DNA from: Deltaproteobacteria bacterium
Lineage (GTDB): Bacteria; Desulfobacterota; Syntrophobacteria; Syntrophobacterales; Syntrophobacteraceae
Assembly: GCA_021777755.1 (NCBI GenBank)
Contig: JAJYDE010000011.1
Span: 1 to 64,000, forward strand
Reading direction: 5' to 3'
DNA length: 64,000 nt
Position numbers and translations under genes: made by a program. Under the pieces are notes generated by a model, which worked only from the letters and a program-made list of their open reading frames with translations, was not told the origin of the DNA and did no database searches. Each line of letters starts with the position of its first letter. Positions within the stretch are counted from its first letter, which is position 1. Below are positions 16,561 through 25,228 of this stretch, in pieces.

Positions 16561-17456
16561 GGTACTTTTACTACCCTGGATGTTCGCTCCAACACTCGGC
16601 AAAAGAGTACGACATTTCGACGCGGGCTCTCATGCGGCTTCTCGGCCATGAACTGATGGAGGTCGACGATTGGACGTGCTGCGGGGCGAGCGCGGCGGAC
16701 ACTTCGAGCAGGCTGCTCTCGATCGCCTTGCCCGCCCGTAACCTCGCTTTGGCGCAAAAGTCGGGTGTTTCGGCCGATATTCTGGTCCCCTGCAGCTCCT
16801 GTTATCTCAACTTGCGAAGAGCCGAGGATGCGATGAGCCGTGAGAGTGGAACGGCCGATCTCGTAAACCGGGCGCTTTCCGAGGAGAGTCTTTCCTATTC
16901 CGGAGGCGCGAGGGTAAGACACCTGCTGGACGTTTTGGCAAACGACATGGGCGCGGGCCCGATAGCGGCCGGTCTAAGGCACAGTCTTTCGGGCCTTTCC
17001 GTTGTCCCCTACTATGGATGCCAGGCCCTGCGCCCTTTTGCCGATTTCGACGACCCCGAGCGGCCCCGTTCCATGGATGCGCTCATCGCCGCCACCGGGG
17101 CGAGCGTATTCGATTGGAACATGGGAGCGAAATGTTGCGGCGCGGGCCTTATGACCACCAAAAAGGAGCTGTGCCTGGACCTGGTGGCCGATATTCTCGA
17201 TGACGCAAAAGGCGCGGACTGTATCGCCACGGTCTGCCCGATGTGCCAAATGAACCTGGAGACCAGCCAGAAAAGGATTTCCAAGATGCGGGGAAGGCCC
17301 CTGGAGATATCGATTGTCTACCTGCCGCAGCTCCTGGGCTTCAGCCTCGGGCTGCCCGAGGCGGGGCTGCGATTGGGCTTGAACCTGGCCTTGACGCGCT
17401 CCTTCACGGGGCGTCTGGCTGCCATGTCAAAACAGATTGCTGCGCCGGGTCGCTAG
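16557..17456 (+). CDS. hdrB: HdrB-like catalytic subunit (two CCG domains)
   Basis: 299 residues with GTG start in a GTGA overlap with hdrC. Two CCG domains: C9 with C41/C42 and C79/C82 (CCGASA, PCSSC), and C155 with C193/C194 and C227/C230 (CCGAGL, VCPMC). In methanogens this pattern holds two noncubane 4Fe-4S clusters that reduce CoM-S-S-CoB. In bacteria the acceptor is different and unknown; a thiol-disulfide or similar acceptor is usual speculation. Last enzyme gene before the kinase at 17559. Confidence 0.92.
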   Translation: MRYFYYPGCSLQHSAKEYDISTRALMRLLGHELMEVDDWTCCGASAADTSSRLLSIALPARNLALAQKSGVSADILVPCSSCYLNLRRAEDAMSRESGTADLVNRALSEESLSYSGGARVRHLLDVLANDMGAGPIAAGLRHSLSGLSVVPYYGCQALRPFADFDDPERPRSMDALIAATGASVFDWNMGAKCCGAGLMTTKKELCLDLVADILDDAKGADCIATVCPMCQMNLETSQKRISKMRGRPLEISIVYLPQLLGFSLGLPEAGLRLGLNLALTRSFTGRLAAMSKQIAAPGR

Positions 17457-17558
17457 GGACGGCGCCCGCAGAGGCTGGAAGCATGGTTTGCCGAGCCGGG
17501 TGGCGAGGCGAACCTTATCTTTCAGGCCGAGGGTTCCGGCGGTGCGATGGAGACAAGC

Positions 17559-18671
17559 ATGTGCGCGGCCGTGCGAAAAAGGCTCGAAGAACAGGTGGGA
17601 AGAAGCGAGAAAAAGTACCGGGAGCTTTTTAACAACATCCCCAATCCCGCCTTCGTCCTTGACCGGGACCTAAAAATCCTCGACTGCAACGACATGGTTT
17701 TCGGCGTATACGGCTTCCGAAAAGAAGACCTTTTGCGGCAGCCCTTTACAGATCTTTTCGAGCCCGAAGAAAGCCGCGATTTTGCAAAAGAGATAAGACT
17801 CGCGGGAACCATGAAGGAGGTGCGCCACCTCACCCGTTACGGCCCGGTCATATACGTAAACATCCGGGTATGCCGTTACAGATACGCCTCCGATGCGGCC
17901 TTCCTGGTCACTACGAGCGATATTACCAAAAGACTGCTGGTCGAACAACAGCTCGTTCAGGCAGGCAAGATGGCCACCCTTGGCGAGATGGCCACCGCCA
18001 TCGCCCACGAACTCAATCAGCCTCTTTCGGTAATGAAGACGGCGAGCAGCTTCATAGTAAACAAGATAAGAAAAGGCGAAAAGATAAGGGAAGAAACTCT
18101 TGAAACGATGGCCGGGGAAATCGACAGCCACGTGGACAGGGCTTCAGCCATTGTCTATCACCTGCTGGAATTCGGACGCAAATACCCGGTCGAAAGAGAA
18201 CCGGTCGATGTCAATGAGGCCCTCCGAAGGTCTCTTGTCCTTTTCATGCAGCAGCTAAGGCATAGAGGCATCGAGGTGGAAAAGGATTTCGAAGCCGATC
18301 TGCCAACGGTTTCAGCCGTTGGCAACAGGCTGGAGCAGGTCTTCATAAATCTTCTCGTAAACGCCCGGGACGCTATCGAGGACAAATTCGAAAAAGCGGT
18401 CCACTCCCCGGAGAAGAAAATCTTTTTAAGAACGCGCTTTTGGGAAGGAAAAGTTCGCATCGAGGTGGGAGATACCGGGATTGGAATCCCCAAGCCGCTT
18501 CTTGAAAAGATCTTCGAGCCGTTCTTTACCACAAAACGGGTTGGAAAGGGCACCGGCCTTGGTCTTTCCATAAGTTGCGGGATCGTCCAGGACTACGATG
18601 GAACCCTCGAGGTCGCGACCCGCGAAAATGAGGGATCAACTTTTATCATAACCTTTCCGGCTTCGAGTTGA
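17559..18671 (+). CDS. PAS-domain histidine kinase at the end of the Hdr operon
   Basis: About 370 residues. A short coiled N-terminus leads to a PAS domain ([21 protein letters not shown]), then a HisKA box ([10 protein letters not shown]), an N box ([12 protein letters not shown]) and G boxes (DTGIGIP, GTGLGLS). No membrane segment and no receiver. The ATG at 17559 has GGAG six bases upstream; another in-frame ATG is at 17547. It lies 102 nt after hdrB on the same strand, so it is probably the last gene of the operon. Candidate partners are the sigma-54 regulator and the receiver inside the tandem HdrA (inference). Confidence 0.88.
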   Translation: MCAAVRKRLEEQVGRSEKKYRELFNNIPNPAFVLDRDLKILDCNDMVFGVYGFRKEDLLRQPFTDLFEPEESRDFAKEIRLAGTMKEVRHLTRYGPVIYVNIRVCRYRYASDAAFLVTTSDITKRLLVEQQLVQAGKMATLGEMATAIAHELNQPLSVMKTASSFIVNKIRKGEKIREETLETMAGEIDSHVDRASAIVYHLLEFGRKYPVEREPVDVNEALRRSLVLFMQQLRHRGIEVEKDFEADLPTVSAVGNRLEQVFINLLVNARDAIEDKFEKAVHSPEKKIFLRTRFWEGKVRIEVGDTGIGIPKPLLEKIFEPFFTTKRVGKGTGLGLSISCGIVQDYDGTLEVATRENEGSTFIITFPASS

Positions 18672-18702
18672 ACACCGCCGCGCGGGTGGCGACCCCCACC
18701 CG

Positions 18703-19701
18703 TCAGTAAAAAATCGTCCGGCAGCGGTGGTAGGGATTTTTTCGAAATTCATCACTTTGGCCCAGCCCCCACAGCCAGCCATCGATCTGTGGGCCGGCAA
18801 GCTTTCGGCCCCGGCGCAGGAACTCCTCTTTTATGCGCTCGACAGCCCAAACGGTCATCGCCCGGATTTCCACCTCCTCTTCCGATCCCGCTTCGAGCTG
18901 TTCCATGGCGGCCACCCTGGAGGCAAGTTCGGGCCGGTAGGAAATGATCCCGAGTTCGCGCAGCACCTGCGGAAGCTTGTAGTCGGCAAAAGCGGTGAGA
19001 CGATCGAGGTCGCCAAAATCGCCCCATTTCTTTCCACCGAAGGCCGCTGAGACATCGGAGACAAAAATCTGCGCTCTTTTCCAGAAGTAGACTTTTTCGC
19101 CCTTGTACCGCGCCTCGTCTCGAAAGCTAGGGAAATGCGAGACGATAAGAGCTGCCAGTTTCACCGCGCTTTGCCGCGCGGCGTGAAAAAGACTCATCAC
19201 GTCCCGGCCCGGTTCGCTGACGATGATCGATCCGGTTTGGCGAAGATTTTCAAGCCTCTCGGCAAAAAGAGGGATCTCGGTTCCACAAGGCCGGCCGTGG
19301 CCGCCGGGGCCGTGGAAAGAAAAAATTTCGGCAAGATCCTTTTCGCCAATCGCGGCAAGAAACCGTGGCTCGGTTACCGGAACGCCTCGCTCTGTGGCGC
19401 GCTTAAGCGCGGCGGCCAAGGCCCAATAGCCGGAGAAGACTTCACCTTCGTAGAGAACCGACCAGGCGGGCTTGCCCGGATCGGGCCAGAAACAGTGGTT
19501 CAAAACGTCGAGGGTGAAAATCCAGCGGACGGTCTCTTGCGAGCCGTCGAAAAAATGGCAGGGGTGTTGCCACGACGGGGATCGATGGGCGGTGTCGCCC
19601 CAGCGGGTGATGGCCGGCGCTATCCGGTCTTGATGAAACAGCACCGAGCGGCTCCGGGCGACCACGCGCTCGACCGAGGGCAGCACTTCGAGGCAGGTCA
19701 A
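18703..19701 (-). CDS. Queuosine-salvage (DUF2419/Qng1) family protein
   Basis: About 332 residues matching the Q-salvage family: N-terminal VLPSVERVVARSRSV, central DPGKPAWSVLYEGEVFSGYW followed by ALAAALKRA, and C-terminal VWAVERIKEEFLRRG. Known members are queuosine-nucleotide N-glycosylases that release queuine for reuse in tRNA. TTG at 19701 is preferred: GGAGG lies 8 bases upstream and it leaves the acpP terminator outside the gene. An ATG at 19734 and a longer frame to 19926 overlap that terminator and acpP. It converges on the kinase gene with a 31-bp gap holding a 7-bp GC hairpin (18683-18702). Confidence 0.8.
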   Translation of the reverse strand: MTCLEVLPSVERVVARSRSVLFHQDRIAPAITRWGDTAHRSPSWQHPCHFFDGSQETVRWIFTLDVLNHCFWPDPGKPAWSVLYEGEVFSGYWALAAALKRATERGVPVTEPRFLAAIGEKDLAEIFSFHGPGGHGRPCGTEIPLFAERLENLRQTGSIIVSEPGRDVMSLFHAARQSAVKLAALIVSHFPSFRDEARYKGEKVYFWKRAQIFVSDVSAAFGGKKWGDFGDLDRLTAFADYKLPQVLRELGIISYRPELASRVAAMEQLEAGSEEEVEIRAMTVWAVERIKEEFLRRGRKLAGPQIDGWLWGLGQSDEFRKNPYHRCRTIFY

Positions 19702-19722
19702 CGCAAGACCCTCCGGAAGGAT

Positions 19723-19756
19723 AAAAAAAAGCATGGAGCGCTTGGCGCCCCATGCT
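19723..19756 (-). terminator. Rho-independent terminator of acpP
   Basis: An 11-bp stem (arms 19745-19755 and 19731-19741, one G-U pair) with a 3-base loop, followed on the minus strand by eight U residues (19730-19723). It lies 22 nt after acpP and immediately upstream of the queuosine-salvage start. Confidence 0.88.
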
Positions 19757-19777
19757 TTCGGGTTTGGTCGCCTGCCG

Positions 19778-20023
19778 CTAAGCGGCCGCCTGTTTTTCCA
19801 TGTAATTGAAAATGTCCTGAACTGTGCGGATTTTTTCGGCGTCTTCGTCCGGGATTTCCGTATCGAAAGCTTCTTCAAGGGCCATGACCAGTTCCACCAC
19901 GTCGAGGGAATCGGCCCCCAGATCATCGACTATATTCGCGCCGGCAGTCACCATTTCCTTGTCGACGCCGAGTTGGTTGGCAATAATGTTGATTATTTTG
20001 GTCTGTTCCGCACTCATGCTCAT
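19778..20023 (-). CDS. acpP: Acyl carrier protein
   Basis: An 81-residue acidic carrier protein with the phosphopantetheine site [16 protein letters not shown], where the serine of DSL takes the 4'-phosphopantetheine arm. Carries acyl chains in fatty acid synthesis. The ATG overlaps the TGA of the TetR gene (ATGA) behind a GGAGG site; a second ATG is at 20017. No fab genes flank it, which is unusual, and it ends at a strong terminator. Linkage to a TetR regulator suggests regulated lipid synthesis. Confidence 0.97.
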   Translation of the reverse strand: MSMSAEQTKIINIIANQLGVDKEMVTAGANIVDDLGADSLDVVELVMALEEAFDTEIPDEDAEKIRTVQDIFNYMEKQAAA

Positions 20024-21030
20024 TTAATCCTCCTTCGGTTGTTGTTAGTCTCGTTATCTTCTTGTTTCAGCCTCAAAACCCGTTCAGCCCCGCCCGGAGC
20101 GCCGCGTTTCACCTGAGCGGATACATCCGTCGGGCGCTCATCATTTACAAACCCGTGGAATAACACCTCCAGCACGCCGGGGATCTCATCGGAGAGCGGA
20201 TAGCAACAATCCCTGGCGAGCCATTTCTGGATCACTCCGTGCGCGAAACCCATGGTTCCGTAAAAAACCGTCTGAAAATCAACATCTTTCAGTATTCCCT
20301 GCTGAGTCCCCTCGTAGATCTTTCTTTTCAGATTCGGAACGGTCCGCATCACCTTCTTGAAATACTGATCGGGGGAATGTTCCGCAAGATCGAGATCTTC
20401 TTGCATGATCAGCCTGTAGAGGCGCTGGTTGCGATCGAAGAATTCGAAGTAAATCCGCAGGTACTTGGAAATCATCGTCAGTACGTCGTCAGTTTCATCG
20501 ATTGCGGCCGATGCGCTCTTTTCCAGTTCTTCCAACCTCAGACGCACCAGTTCGGCAAAGAGTTTTTCCTTTGTTTCGAAATGGCGGTAGAGGGTCCCTT
20601 TGCCGACCCCGGCCTTTTCGGCTATCTCGTCCATGGTGGCGGGGTGGAAGCCCTTTTGGGAAAAAACTTCCAGGGCGGCTTCAAGGACCCTTTCCTTGGC
20701 GTCATGCCGTGGAAGGAGGGCAGAAGTTTCCTCGGTCAGTATCTTTTCGGTCAACCCGGGGTAGAAAACGGCCGCCGGTATGCCCTTTTCGAGCGCGATC
20801 CGCTCCATCACCTCGATAAGGACCGAGAGGCAGGTCTTGGTCTGCTGCGGTTTTGCCCGAAGGGCCGCGTGAAACTGGCGCAGCCGGCGAGCCATGGCCT
20901 CGACAAGGCTTTGGGGCGGGCAGGAGGAAAACTCCTGCCCGAGAGCCTCTCGCAGCCCAAGTACATCGCCATTCAGGGCCATTTTTTTAAAAGAGGCCGC
21001 AGAGTCGAGCCGGGCCTGATTTTTTGCCAC
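20020..21030 (-). CDS. TetR-family regulator with long N-terminal extension
   Basis: About 336 residues, far longer than the usual 190-220. The TetR helix-turn-helix ([33 protein letters not shown]) begins only near residue 112. The first 110 residues, helical and charged ([18 protein letters not shown]), match no family I recognise. GTG at 21030 is chosen for its AGG spacing; a TTG lies 18 bases upstream. Translationally coupled to acpP, so it may control acyl-carrier supply in response to an acyl-CoA-type ligand (inference). Confidence 0.85.
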   Translation of the reverse strand: MAKNQARLDSAASFKKMALNGDVLGLREALGQEFSSCPPQSLVEAMARRLRQFHAALRAKPQQTKTCLSVLIEVMERIALEKGIPAAVFYPGLTEKILTEETSALLPRHDAKERVLEAALEVFSQKGFHPATMDEIAEKAGVGKGTLYRHFETKEKLFAELVRLRLEELEKSASAAIDETDDVLTMISKYLRIYFEFFDRNQRLYRLIMQEDLDLAEHSPDQYFKKVMRTVPNLKRKIYEGTQQGILKDVDFQTVFYGTMGFAHGVIQKWLARDCCYPLSDEIPGVLEVLFHGFVNDERPTDVSAQVKRGAPGGAERVLRLKQEDNETNNNRRRIK

Positions 21031-21053
21031 AAACCACCTCGTTTGCAATTGAT

Positions 21054-21067
21054 ACTGACCGGTCCGT
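21054..21067. promoter_or_regulatory. Candidate TetR operator
   Basis: ACTGACC-GGTCCGT, a 14-bp palindrome with one mismatched pair around a perfect GACCGGTC core, about 25 bp upstream of the TetR start. Form and position fit an autoregulatory TetR operator. Confidence 0.5.
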
Positions 21068-21228
21068 CATAAATCACAGCCCCGGGATAAAGTCAAGAAA
21101 GTTTTGAGAGTCTTGCGGCCTGTTGGGCCTGATTGGCGTTGGTTTGCCCGGTGCAAGGCGGAGGATTTGCGCCTTCGGGGCTTTAAGGGTGCTTCCTTCG
21201 GGCTGCGATAGCATGTATTATTAGTTCA

Positions 21229-21252
21229 AACCGCGCGCCGCCAAGCGCGGTT
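21229..21252. other. GC-rich hairpin in the moaA upstream region
   Basis: AACCGCGC and GCGCGGTT form an 8-bp perfect stem around an 8-base loop, in the 270-bp gap between the TetR and moaA genes. There is no T-tract, so it is not a clear terminator. Nothing else was recognised in the gap apart from the TetR operator. Confidence 0.4.
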
Positions 21253-21339
21253 GCGGAAGAAACCAGTTTCGGGGTATCAATTTTAGGAATTGACCGGATC
21301 GATGTGTTACAATAAAAGATTGTGGACAGGGAAAAAGTG

Positions 21340-22329
21340 ATGTTCGCCGCGCCGACCGATTCTTTTCACCGCAAGATCGATTACCTGAGATTGTCGATCA
21401 CCGACAGGTGCAATCTTCGCTGTGTCTACTGCATGCCCGAAGAGGGCGTGAGAAAGTTCGGCCACCCGGAGGCTCTGAGCTACGAAGAGATTGTGAGGCT
21501 TGCCCGAATATCGATATCCCTGGGCATCTCGAAGGTGCGTATCACCGGGGGCGAGCCTCTGGCAAGAAAAGACGCCATCGGTTTGTGTGAGAGTATCGCC
21601 AAAATCCCCGGACTTGGAAGCCTGACGCTCACGACAAACGGGGTTTTGCTTGAGGAGTTCGCCGAAGATCTTTTCGCGGCGGGCATAAGGCGCGTCAATA
21701 TCAGCCTGGATACCCTGAAAGCGGAAAAGTTTCGGCAAATCACCAGAAGGGATCTTTTCAGCCGGGTGTGGGCGGGGATCATGGCCGCCTTGAAGGTGGG
21801 GTTTTCGCCGGTAAAGCTTAACGCGGTGATCATGGCCGGGGTAAATGACGATGAAATCGAGGAGTTGGCCCGCCTGAGCTTCCGGTACCCGTTTCACGTG
21901 CGGTTTATCGAGTTTATGCCTTTTCAGCAGTGCGATTATGAATCGGTCTTCGTGCCGGCCCGCGAGATCCTCGACCGGTTGGGTCGCCTCGGGCGCCTGG
22001 AGAAGACCCCCGAGGGTGATGGCGACGGTCCCGCACGTCAGTACGCCTTTGAAGGCGCGGCGGGCAGAATCGGGATCATCAGTCCGGTGTCGAACCATTT
22101 TTGCCCGGGCTGCAACCGGTTGCGGTTGACAGCGGATGGAAAGCTCAGGACCTGCCTTTTTTCGGTCGATGAAACGGACCTGCGCCTGCTGTTGCGCCGC
22201 GGGGCTTCGGATGAGGAGATTGGCGAGCGGATGCTTGCGGCTATAAGTAAAAAGCCTGAAAAGCACCACCTGAGCAACCCGGTTTTTCGAAAGTGCATCT
22301 CGAGGCCGATGTTTTCGATTGGAGGTTGA
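21340..22329 (+). CDS. moaA: GTP 3',8-cyclase (molybdopterin synthesis)
   Basis: About 329 residues, a radical-SAM enzyme converting GTP to the first precursor of molybdenum cofactor. Radical SAM motif CNLRCVYC near the N-terminus, SAM-binding TGGEPL, C-terminal second cluster CPGCNRLRLTADGKLRTC, and the C-terminal Gly-Gly needed in this family (SIGG). ATG at 21340 has AGGG upstream; a GTG at 21322 is an alternative. It stands apart from other mo genes. Confidence 0.96.
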   Translation: MFAAPTDSFHRKIDYLRLSITDRCNLRCVYCMPEEGVRKFGHPEALSYEEIVRLARISISLGISKVRITGGEPLARKDAIGLCESIAKIPGLGSLTLTTNGVLLEEFAEDLFAAGIRRVNISLDTLKAEKFRQITRRDLFSRVWAGIMAALKVGFSPVKLNAVIMAGVNDDEIEELARLSFRYPFHVRFIEFMPFQQCDYESVFVPAREILDRLGRLGRLEKTPEGDGDGPARQYAFEGAAGRIGIISPVSNHFCPGCNRLRLTADGKLRTCLFSVDETDLRLLLRRGASDEEIGERMLAAISKKPEKHHLSNPVFRKCISRPMFSIGG

Positions 22330-22366
22330 TTGTACGCCCCCCCCTTTTTTATCCAGGTGAGCAGAA

Positions 22367-23491
22367 GTGAATAACGATCTCGAAAGGATTAGACAGGAAA
22401 TAGACCGGGTTGATTCGGAGCTGGTGGGACTTTTGAACCGGCGCATGGAGCTTGCCGTGGAAGTTGGCCGGATAAAGGCCTCGGCCGGGCTGCCCACCTT
22501 TCACCCGGAGCGCGAGCAGATTGTGGCGCGGCGTCTATCGGAGCTCAACACCGGCCCCTTGTCTGCGGAATCTCTTCGCGCCATATATCGGGAGATTTTC
22601 GCCGCTTCCCGTCTCATGCAGTACAGGCTCCAGGTGGCTTTTCCCGGTCCCGAGTGGACCTCGTCCCATCTGGCCTCGATCATGCTTTTCGGCCATTGCG
22701 CCGCCTTCCTTCCCTGCTCGTGTCTGGAAGAGGTGTTCGATACTTTCCTCAAGGGAAAGGCGCACCTTGCGGTGATACCCATCGAGGCTTCCCTGCAGGG
22801 CGGCCGGGGCATCGATCTTCTCTACACCTCGCAGGTGCGGGTGGTGAGCGAATGTTATCTGGAAATAGCCCACCACCTCTGCGGCAATGTGGCCGCCCCC
22901 GGGGCGGTCAAGCGCATCTACGGGCGAACGGAGGCCATCTCTCAGTGCCGCAGGTGGCTTGCTCAAAACCTGGGCCCGGTCGAGTGCACGGAGTGTTCCT
23001 CCACCTCGCGGGCGGCTGTTCTGGCCAAGGAGGACCCCGACGGGGCCGCCATTTGCAACCTCTACGCCGCTCAGCGCTACGAGCTTGGCGTTCTGGCCGA
23101 ACGGATCGAAGACGTTCCTGGGATTACGACCCGTTTCCTGGCCCTGGGCCACCATGTCAATCCGGCGACAGGCAAGGACAAGACATCGGTTCTTTTTTCC
23201 GTGTCCGACAGGCCCGGAGCGCTGTTCGCGGCCCTTTCAGCCCTTTCTTCCACCAACATGTCGCGCATCGAATCTCGCCCGAACAGGCTTTTCCCCGGCC
23301 AGTATCTTTTTTTCGCGGACATAGACGGCCACCGGGACGATGAGGTTGTCCGAAAGGCCCTGGAATCCCTGGGCCAAAACGTCACCTTTCTAAAGATTCT
23401 TGGCTCCTATCCCAAGGGGGATCCCGGAAATCCTTTCAGGATCGAGAGGGAAAATCTTCTCTCGGCGGCCGAAGGGATGGTGAGTCGGTGA
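22367..23491 (+). CDS. pheA: Chorismate mutase / prephenate dehydratase (P-protein)
   Basis: 374 residues, GTG start. The AroQ-type mutase (1-90) keeps its catalytic pattern (IRQEIDRVDSELVGLLNRR, RIKAS, HPERE). The dehydratase (about 92-270) keeps TTRF but is altered elsewhere: GPEWTSSH where GPxGTxS is usual, and IPIEASLQGG where the family has PIENSxEG. The ACT domain keeps ESRP for phenylalanine feedback. Acts in phenylalanine synthesis. Its stop overlaps the GTG of aroD. Possible reduced or changed dehydratase activity is an inference. Confidence 0.88.
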   Translation: MNNDLERIRQEIDRVDSELVGLLNRRMELAVEVGRIKASAGLPTFHPEREQIVARRLSELNTGPLSAESLRAIYREIFAASRLMQYRLQVAFPGPEWTSSHLASIMLFGHCAAFLPCSCLEEVFDTFLKGKAHLAVIPIEASLQGGRGIDLLYTSQVRVVSECYLEIAHHLCGNVAAPGAVKRIYGRTEAISQCRRWLAQNLGPVECTECSSTSRAAVLAKEDPDGAAICNLYAAQRYELGVLAERIEDVPGITTRFLALGHHVNPATGKDKTSVLFSVSDRPGALFAALSALSSTNMSRIESRPNRLFPGQYLFFADIDGHRDDEVVRKALESLGQNVTFLKILGSYPKGDPGNPFRIERENLLSAAEGMVSR

Positions 23492-24189
23492 GCGCTCTGT
23501 TTTCGACCTCCATCTGCGGGTGTTTGGGTGAATGTGCCCTGGAACAGTTTGCCCGATGGCTGAACCATCCGGAGGTCGACCTCCTGGAGTGGAGAATCGA
23601 CGGGTTTTTGCGAAGCCATGAGCCGGGGGAGATCAAAGGGTTCTGCCAGGCGCTGCGGGCCGGCCCGAGGCTTCCCCTTATCGCCACCAACAGGCCGGTG
23701 AGGCAGATGGGCGCCTTCGAGGGTAGCGAGCGGCTTCGGCTGGGGATGCTCGAGGATGCGGCCCGCGGCGGCGCCCAGTGGGTGGACCTGGAGTTCGACC
23801 TTGACCGACGGGAGGTCGCTCGATTCCAGGATGCCGGGGCGAAAGTCTTGATGTCCTGGCACGACCCGGACGGGACTCCGAGCGCGGGGGAACTGTGCGC
23901 AAGACTCGAACAGATGTCGAAATCCGGTGCGGACGCCTTGAAGATTGCGACCTTCGCCCGAGCGGCCGAGGATAACCTGAGGGTCCTCGATCTCATTCCT
24001 TTTGCCCGCAAGCAATTGGGCGCGGAGTTGGTGGCCTTTTGCATGGGGCCGGTCGGCAAGTGGAGCAGGGTCGCGAGTCTTTTTATGGGCAGTCCGTGGA
24101 GCTACGCGCAGCTCGAAGGACAGTTGGCAACCGCTCCTGGCCAGTTTTCGGCCGCGGAGCTGCGCGCGCTCATCCGCGCCCTGAAATAA
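23488..24189 (+). CDS. aroD: Type I 3-dehydroquinate dehydratase
   Basis: 233 residues, GTG start in a GTGA overlap with pheA. Type I DHQase features: LLEWRID near the N-terminus, catalytic histidine in MSWHDPDGT, Schiff-base lysine in ADALKIATFA and the substrate loop MGPVGKWSR with GSPWSY. Third step of the shikimate pathway. Grouped with pheA and followed 10 nt later by the yicC-like gene, suggesting cotranscription. Confidence 0.94.
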   Translation: MSALFSTSICGCLGECALEQFARWLNHPEVDLLEWRIDGFLRSHEPGEIKGFCQALRAGPRLPLIATNRPVRQMGAFEGSERLRLGMLEDAARGGAQWVDLEFDLDRREVARFQDAGAKVLMSWHDPDGTPSAGELCARLEQMSKSGADALKIATFARAAEDNLRVLDLIPFARKQLGAELVAFCMGPVGKWSRVASLFMGSPWSYAQLEGQLATAPGQFSAAELRALIRALK

Positions 24190-24199
24190 GGAGTTTGTT

Positions 24200-25081
24200 T
24201 TGATAAACAGCATGACCGGATTCGGGCGCAGCCGAAAAGAGGCTGGCGGCTACGCGGTAAGCGTTGAAATTCGCGCCCTCAACGCAAAGCAGCTGGACAT
24301 CTCCGTTCGAATGTCCAAGAATTTTATTGAATTCGAGGACTTGTGCCGGAAGCTCATAGCCGATAAAATTCGCAGGGGCCGTATTGACGCCTTCGTCCAG
24401 ATCGATAGCGCCGATATCCGGCGCAAGACCCCGGCAATCAACCGGGAACTGGCGCGTTACTATTGGGGGCAGCTCGAGGAGATTTACCGCGAATTGGAGC
24501 CTTCGCGAAGCCCCTCTGTCGATCAACTGCTTCGGGTGCCCCATATCTACGAGACCCCGGAGACCGCCGTTGACTCCGAAGCCCTCAAGGGGCCGGTTGC
24601 TTCCGCCATGACCGAGGCGCTGGACCAGGTGCTCGGGATGAGACGGATCGAGGGCCGGGCGCTTGCCGACGATTTTTTGGCGCGCCTTTCGGCATTGCAG
24701 GCCGATCTTGCGGTGGTGGCGGATCGGCGGGAGGTGGTCGTTGAAGAATACCGCACAAGGCTTGGCGAACGGGTGAAGCTTCTTCTGGGGGGCGCCGAGC
24801 CCGATGAGAACCGGCTGTTGCAGGAGATAGCCTTCATGATCGACCGGGCGGACATAAACGAGGAAATCGTGCGGCTTGGAAGCCATATCAAGCAGGTTCG
24901 ATCCATCCTCGAAAGTGGCGGGCCGGGGGATGGAAGGCGTCTCGATTTCCTCATCCAGGAGTTTCACCGGGAGGCGAGTACGATCGGCTCCAAGACCGCG
25001 GACATGGAAATCGTGCAGGCGGTTGTGCGGATGAAAACGGAAATCGGAAAACTCAAAGAGCAGGTGCAAAACATCGAGTGA
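24200..25081 (+). CDS. YicC-family endoribonuclease
   Basis: 293 residues beginning MINSMTGFGRS, the family start, so TTG at 24200 is used (GGAG six bases upstream). C-terminal family block with RRLDFLIQEFHREAST and GSKTADMEI. YicC-type proteins are metal-dependent RNases implicated in RNA turnover. In many genomes the gene precedes gmk and rpoZ; here it follows aroD and neither neighbour is present. Confidence 0.93.
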   Translation: MINSMTGFGRSRKEAGGYAVSVEIRALNAKQLDISVRMSKNFIEFEDLCRKLIADKIRRGRIDAFVQIDSADIRRKTPAINRELARYYWGQLEEIYRELEPSRSPSVDQLLRVPHIYETPETAVDSEALKGPVASAMTEALDQVLGMRRIEGRALADDFLARLSALQADLAVVADRREVVVEEYRTRLGERVKLLLGGAEPDENRLLQEIAFMIDRADINEEIVRLGSHIKQVRSILESGGPGDGRRLDFLIQEFHREASTIGSKTADMEIVQAVVRMKTEIGKLKEQVQNIE

Positions 25082-25228
25082 GCGAGCTTGGCCCCGGGTG
25101 GGCAAACCCTTGGACGTGGAGCGCGGCATGGAAAGCCTGCGTGAAAAAGGTTGATCTGCGAGATCGTGAGCGGATTTGCCCGCGGGGTTGAAGTATCCGC
25201 CAATTTGGTTTATGATAAGGAGTTTGGA

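Noticed and set aside
7515-17456. Selenocysteine (in-frame TGA) in Hdr or MvhD proteins
   Set aside because: Sulfate reducers sometimes use it in these families, but all frames here are continuous with cysteine at the expected sites.
18683-18702. Terminator between the convergent kinase and queuosine-salvage genes
   Set aside because: A 7-bp GC stem is present, but no U-tract follows it in either direction, so it is noted only as a hairpin.
19702-19926. A 407-residue version of the queuosine-salvage protein
   Set aside because: The N-terminal part is antisense-like sequence across the terminator and within acpP in another frame; homology begins after the TTG at 19701.
21068-21339. Molybdenum-cofactor riboswitch before moaA
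   Set aside because: Only one simple 8-bp hairpin is visible, without the multi-stem conserved core expected of that RNA.
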